Part shown: positions 62,933 to 64,000 of the stretch, one piece after another
Layout: the number at the start of each line of letters is the position of its first letter
Position numbering within the stretch: position 1 is the first letter of the stretch
Assembly (NCBI RefSeq): GCF_040207875.1
Contig: NZ_CP157942.1
Coordinates: 1,302,001 to 1,366,000, forward strand
Reading direction: 5' to 3'
DNA from: Wolbachia endosymbiont of Armadillidium arcangelii
Lineage (GTDB): Bacteria > Pseudomonadota > Alphaproteobacteria > Rickettsiales > Anaplasmataceae
DNA: 64,000 nt
Made by a program: the position numbers and the translations under genes
The notes under the pieces: generated by a model
Databases searched by the model: none
What the model saw: only the letters and a program-made list of their open reading frames with translations
What the model was told of the DNA's origin: nothing

Positions 62933-64000
62933 CTAAGAAACTCCTTGAACTAACTCATCTTTTTTTACCAGGATATAGCCAAATTCAGAAGCTTTTTTAC
63001 TCAGATTTTTCATAACCCTGTTTTGATAAAGTTTTTCGTAAGAATCAATTCCTTTTTCGACATACTCTTGTCCATACTTTAGCATATTATAAAAGATACA
63101 TGCTAATTTCCTTGCCATAGCAGTGATCGCTTTTGGAGCTCCCAGTCGTTTTTTCCACTTTCTGCATTGTGAACCAAGAGCAGTATTACTTTTTGATACA
63201 CATTGTGCAGCAAGCCGTAAGGCATTTGCAGCACGATTTACGACTTTACAAGTTTTCGTGCTAAACACTTTCTCTCCAGTGATTTTATTACCAGGACTCA
63301 GCCCCAACCAAGACGAAAATGTTGGCCATTTGTTATGGTTGATACCAGTCTCTGAGATTATGGTCTGTATACTTAGTACACTGAATCCTGGATCTAGTAA
63401 AATCTATCCCGATAACCCGGTATAATTCTTCATGCAAATTAAAGTTTGGATCATTTTTTTGCTTGCCTTGTGCTTTACTTGTTGATTTGCTCTCATCAGA
63501 TTTTGTTTCAAATGTTTTATAGTAGCTTTCAACGCTTCTATCACATTCCTTTATTTGTTCCTGGAAAAAAGTATATGCTTCATATTCTTGCTTAAGTGTA
63601 AACAAGTGTTCCTCTCTGTAGTCATCGGTTAATGCCTTTACAATAGTAGATTTATCATTTCTTATTCGTCCATCCCTTAATTCAGCTAATTTTTCAGGAT
63701 CTCTTTCACCTTCAATTATCGCTTCAATAATCCTAATACCTGTTACACCGTTAATATCACTAATTGCCTTATGTAACTGAATGTTCATCTGAATTAATGC
63801 CTTTTGCATGCGTTGAGTGTGTGTACTTGCGCTTCTGATTAGATTATTACGTTGTCTGACGTAGCCACGCAGTACGCAAATTTGATCATCTGGTCTAAAT
63901 GATCCTTGGAGCAGTCCATAGCTATGTAACTGTTGCAACCACTGGCAATCTTGAACATCAGATTTTCTACCAGGTACATTTTTAATATGCCGCGCGTTTA
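62933..64000 (-). pseudogene. IS110/IS1111-type transposase, frameshifted and cut by the window end
   Basis: Two open parts in different frames, 63333-63938 and 62933-63307, form one transposase with a one-base shift near 63370. The upstream part has RSASTHTQRMQKALIQMNIQ and VTGIRIIEAIIEGERDPEKL. The downstream part has GLSPGNKITGEKVFSTKTCK and NRAANALRLAAQC, the conserved C-terminal block of this family. The 5' end (RHIKNVPGRKSDVQDCQWLQ at the window edge) is cut off. It differs clearly from the IS110 remnant at 9123. Confidence 0.75.

Noticed and set aside
1..64000. CRISPR array, rRNA, WO prophage structural genes, cif genes
   Set aside because: Looked for by pattern; no regularly spaced repeats, no rRNA signatures and no recognisable phage head, tail or cif sequences were found.

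Overview
The window is AT-rich alphaproteobacterial DNA that reads as the chromosome of a Wolbachia endosymbiont (Rickettsiales, Anaplasmataceae). Three things point there: housekeeping proteins of Rickettsiales type (C4-route 5-aminolevulinate synthase, an NDUFA9-like reductase, split nuo and mur genes), several large orphan proteins with eukaryote-like repeats and C-terminal membrane hairpins, and many decayed insertion sequences of the families that fill arthropod Wolbachia genomes (IS5, IS110, IS3, IS481, IS4, IS630, group II intron). Strain and supergroup cannot be decided from the sequence alone. I saw no WO prophage structural genes, no cif genes, no rRNA and no CRISPR array.

Layout. 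1-3.8 kb: topA (cut by the window edge) and a 747-aa leucine-rich-repeat membrane protein. 4.0-6.2 kb: two tandem dead IS5-like elements, which sit just upstream of a C-terminal scrap of truB. 6.2-9.0 kb: truB remnant-rpsO-pnp. 9.1-12.0 kb: a pile of nested dead elements (IS110 with a structured leader, group II intron 3' end, IS3, IS481). 12.1-14.9 kb: murG, a small basic orphan gene and lpdA. 15-18.8 kb: a second pile (group II intron end, IS481 pieces, one intact IS4, IS630). 18.8-21.2 kb: an orphan gene split by a stop codon, and an outer-membrane porin-like protein. 21.4-24 kb: two IS5 copies with a two-frame transposase and a dead IS630. 24-32 kb: MlaF/MlaE-like lipid transporter, rpmF-plsX-fabH, tRNA-Arg(TCT), an NDUFA9-like gene, murF, and two coupled orphan genes. 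31.8-34.6 kb: a HIT-family gene and nuoABC-mdh. 34.6-38.3 kb: a dead DUF2157 gene, a membrane orphan, elbB and IS4-type remnants. 38.3-46.6 kb: three large orphan proteins that appear to share a domain, mixed with purA, infA and maf. 46.8-61.8 kb: AGCS symporter, dapB-pstB, a gene of 49-residue repeats, dxr, hemA, a second large protein with the C-terminal membrane cassette, htpG with a sigma-32-like promoter, a KAP-type NTPase, a split orphan gene and recR. 61.9-64 kb: dead IS630 and IS110/IS1111 elements.

How it fits together. The conserved genes cover envelope building (murG, murF, dapB, plsX, fabH, Mla-like transporter), respiration and central metabolism (nuoABC, mdh, lpdA, hemA), translation and RNA turnover (rpsO, pnp, infA, rpmF), isoprenoid synthesis (dxr), and genome upkeep (topA, recR). 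The accessory layer is of two kinds: orphan proteins that look like candidate host-interaction or surface proteins, and mobile DNA that has broken several genes (truB, the DUF2157 gene, possibly the 5' end of the 18.8 kb gene). The most interesting leads are the orphan families with shared domains, the structured leader of the IS110 remnant (a possible relic bridge RNA), and the RpoH-like promoter ahead of htpG.
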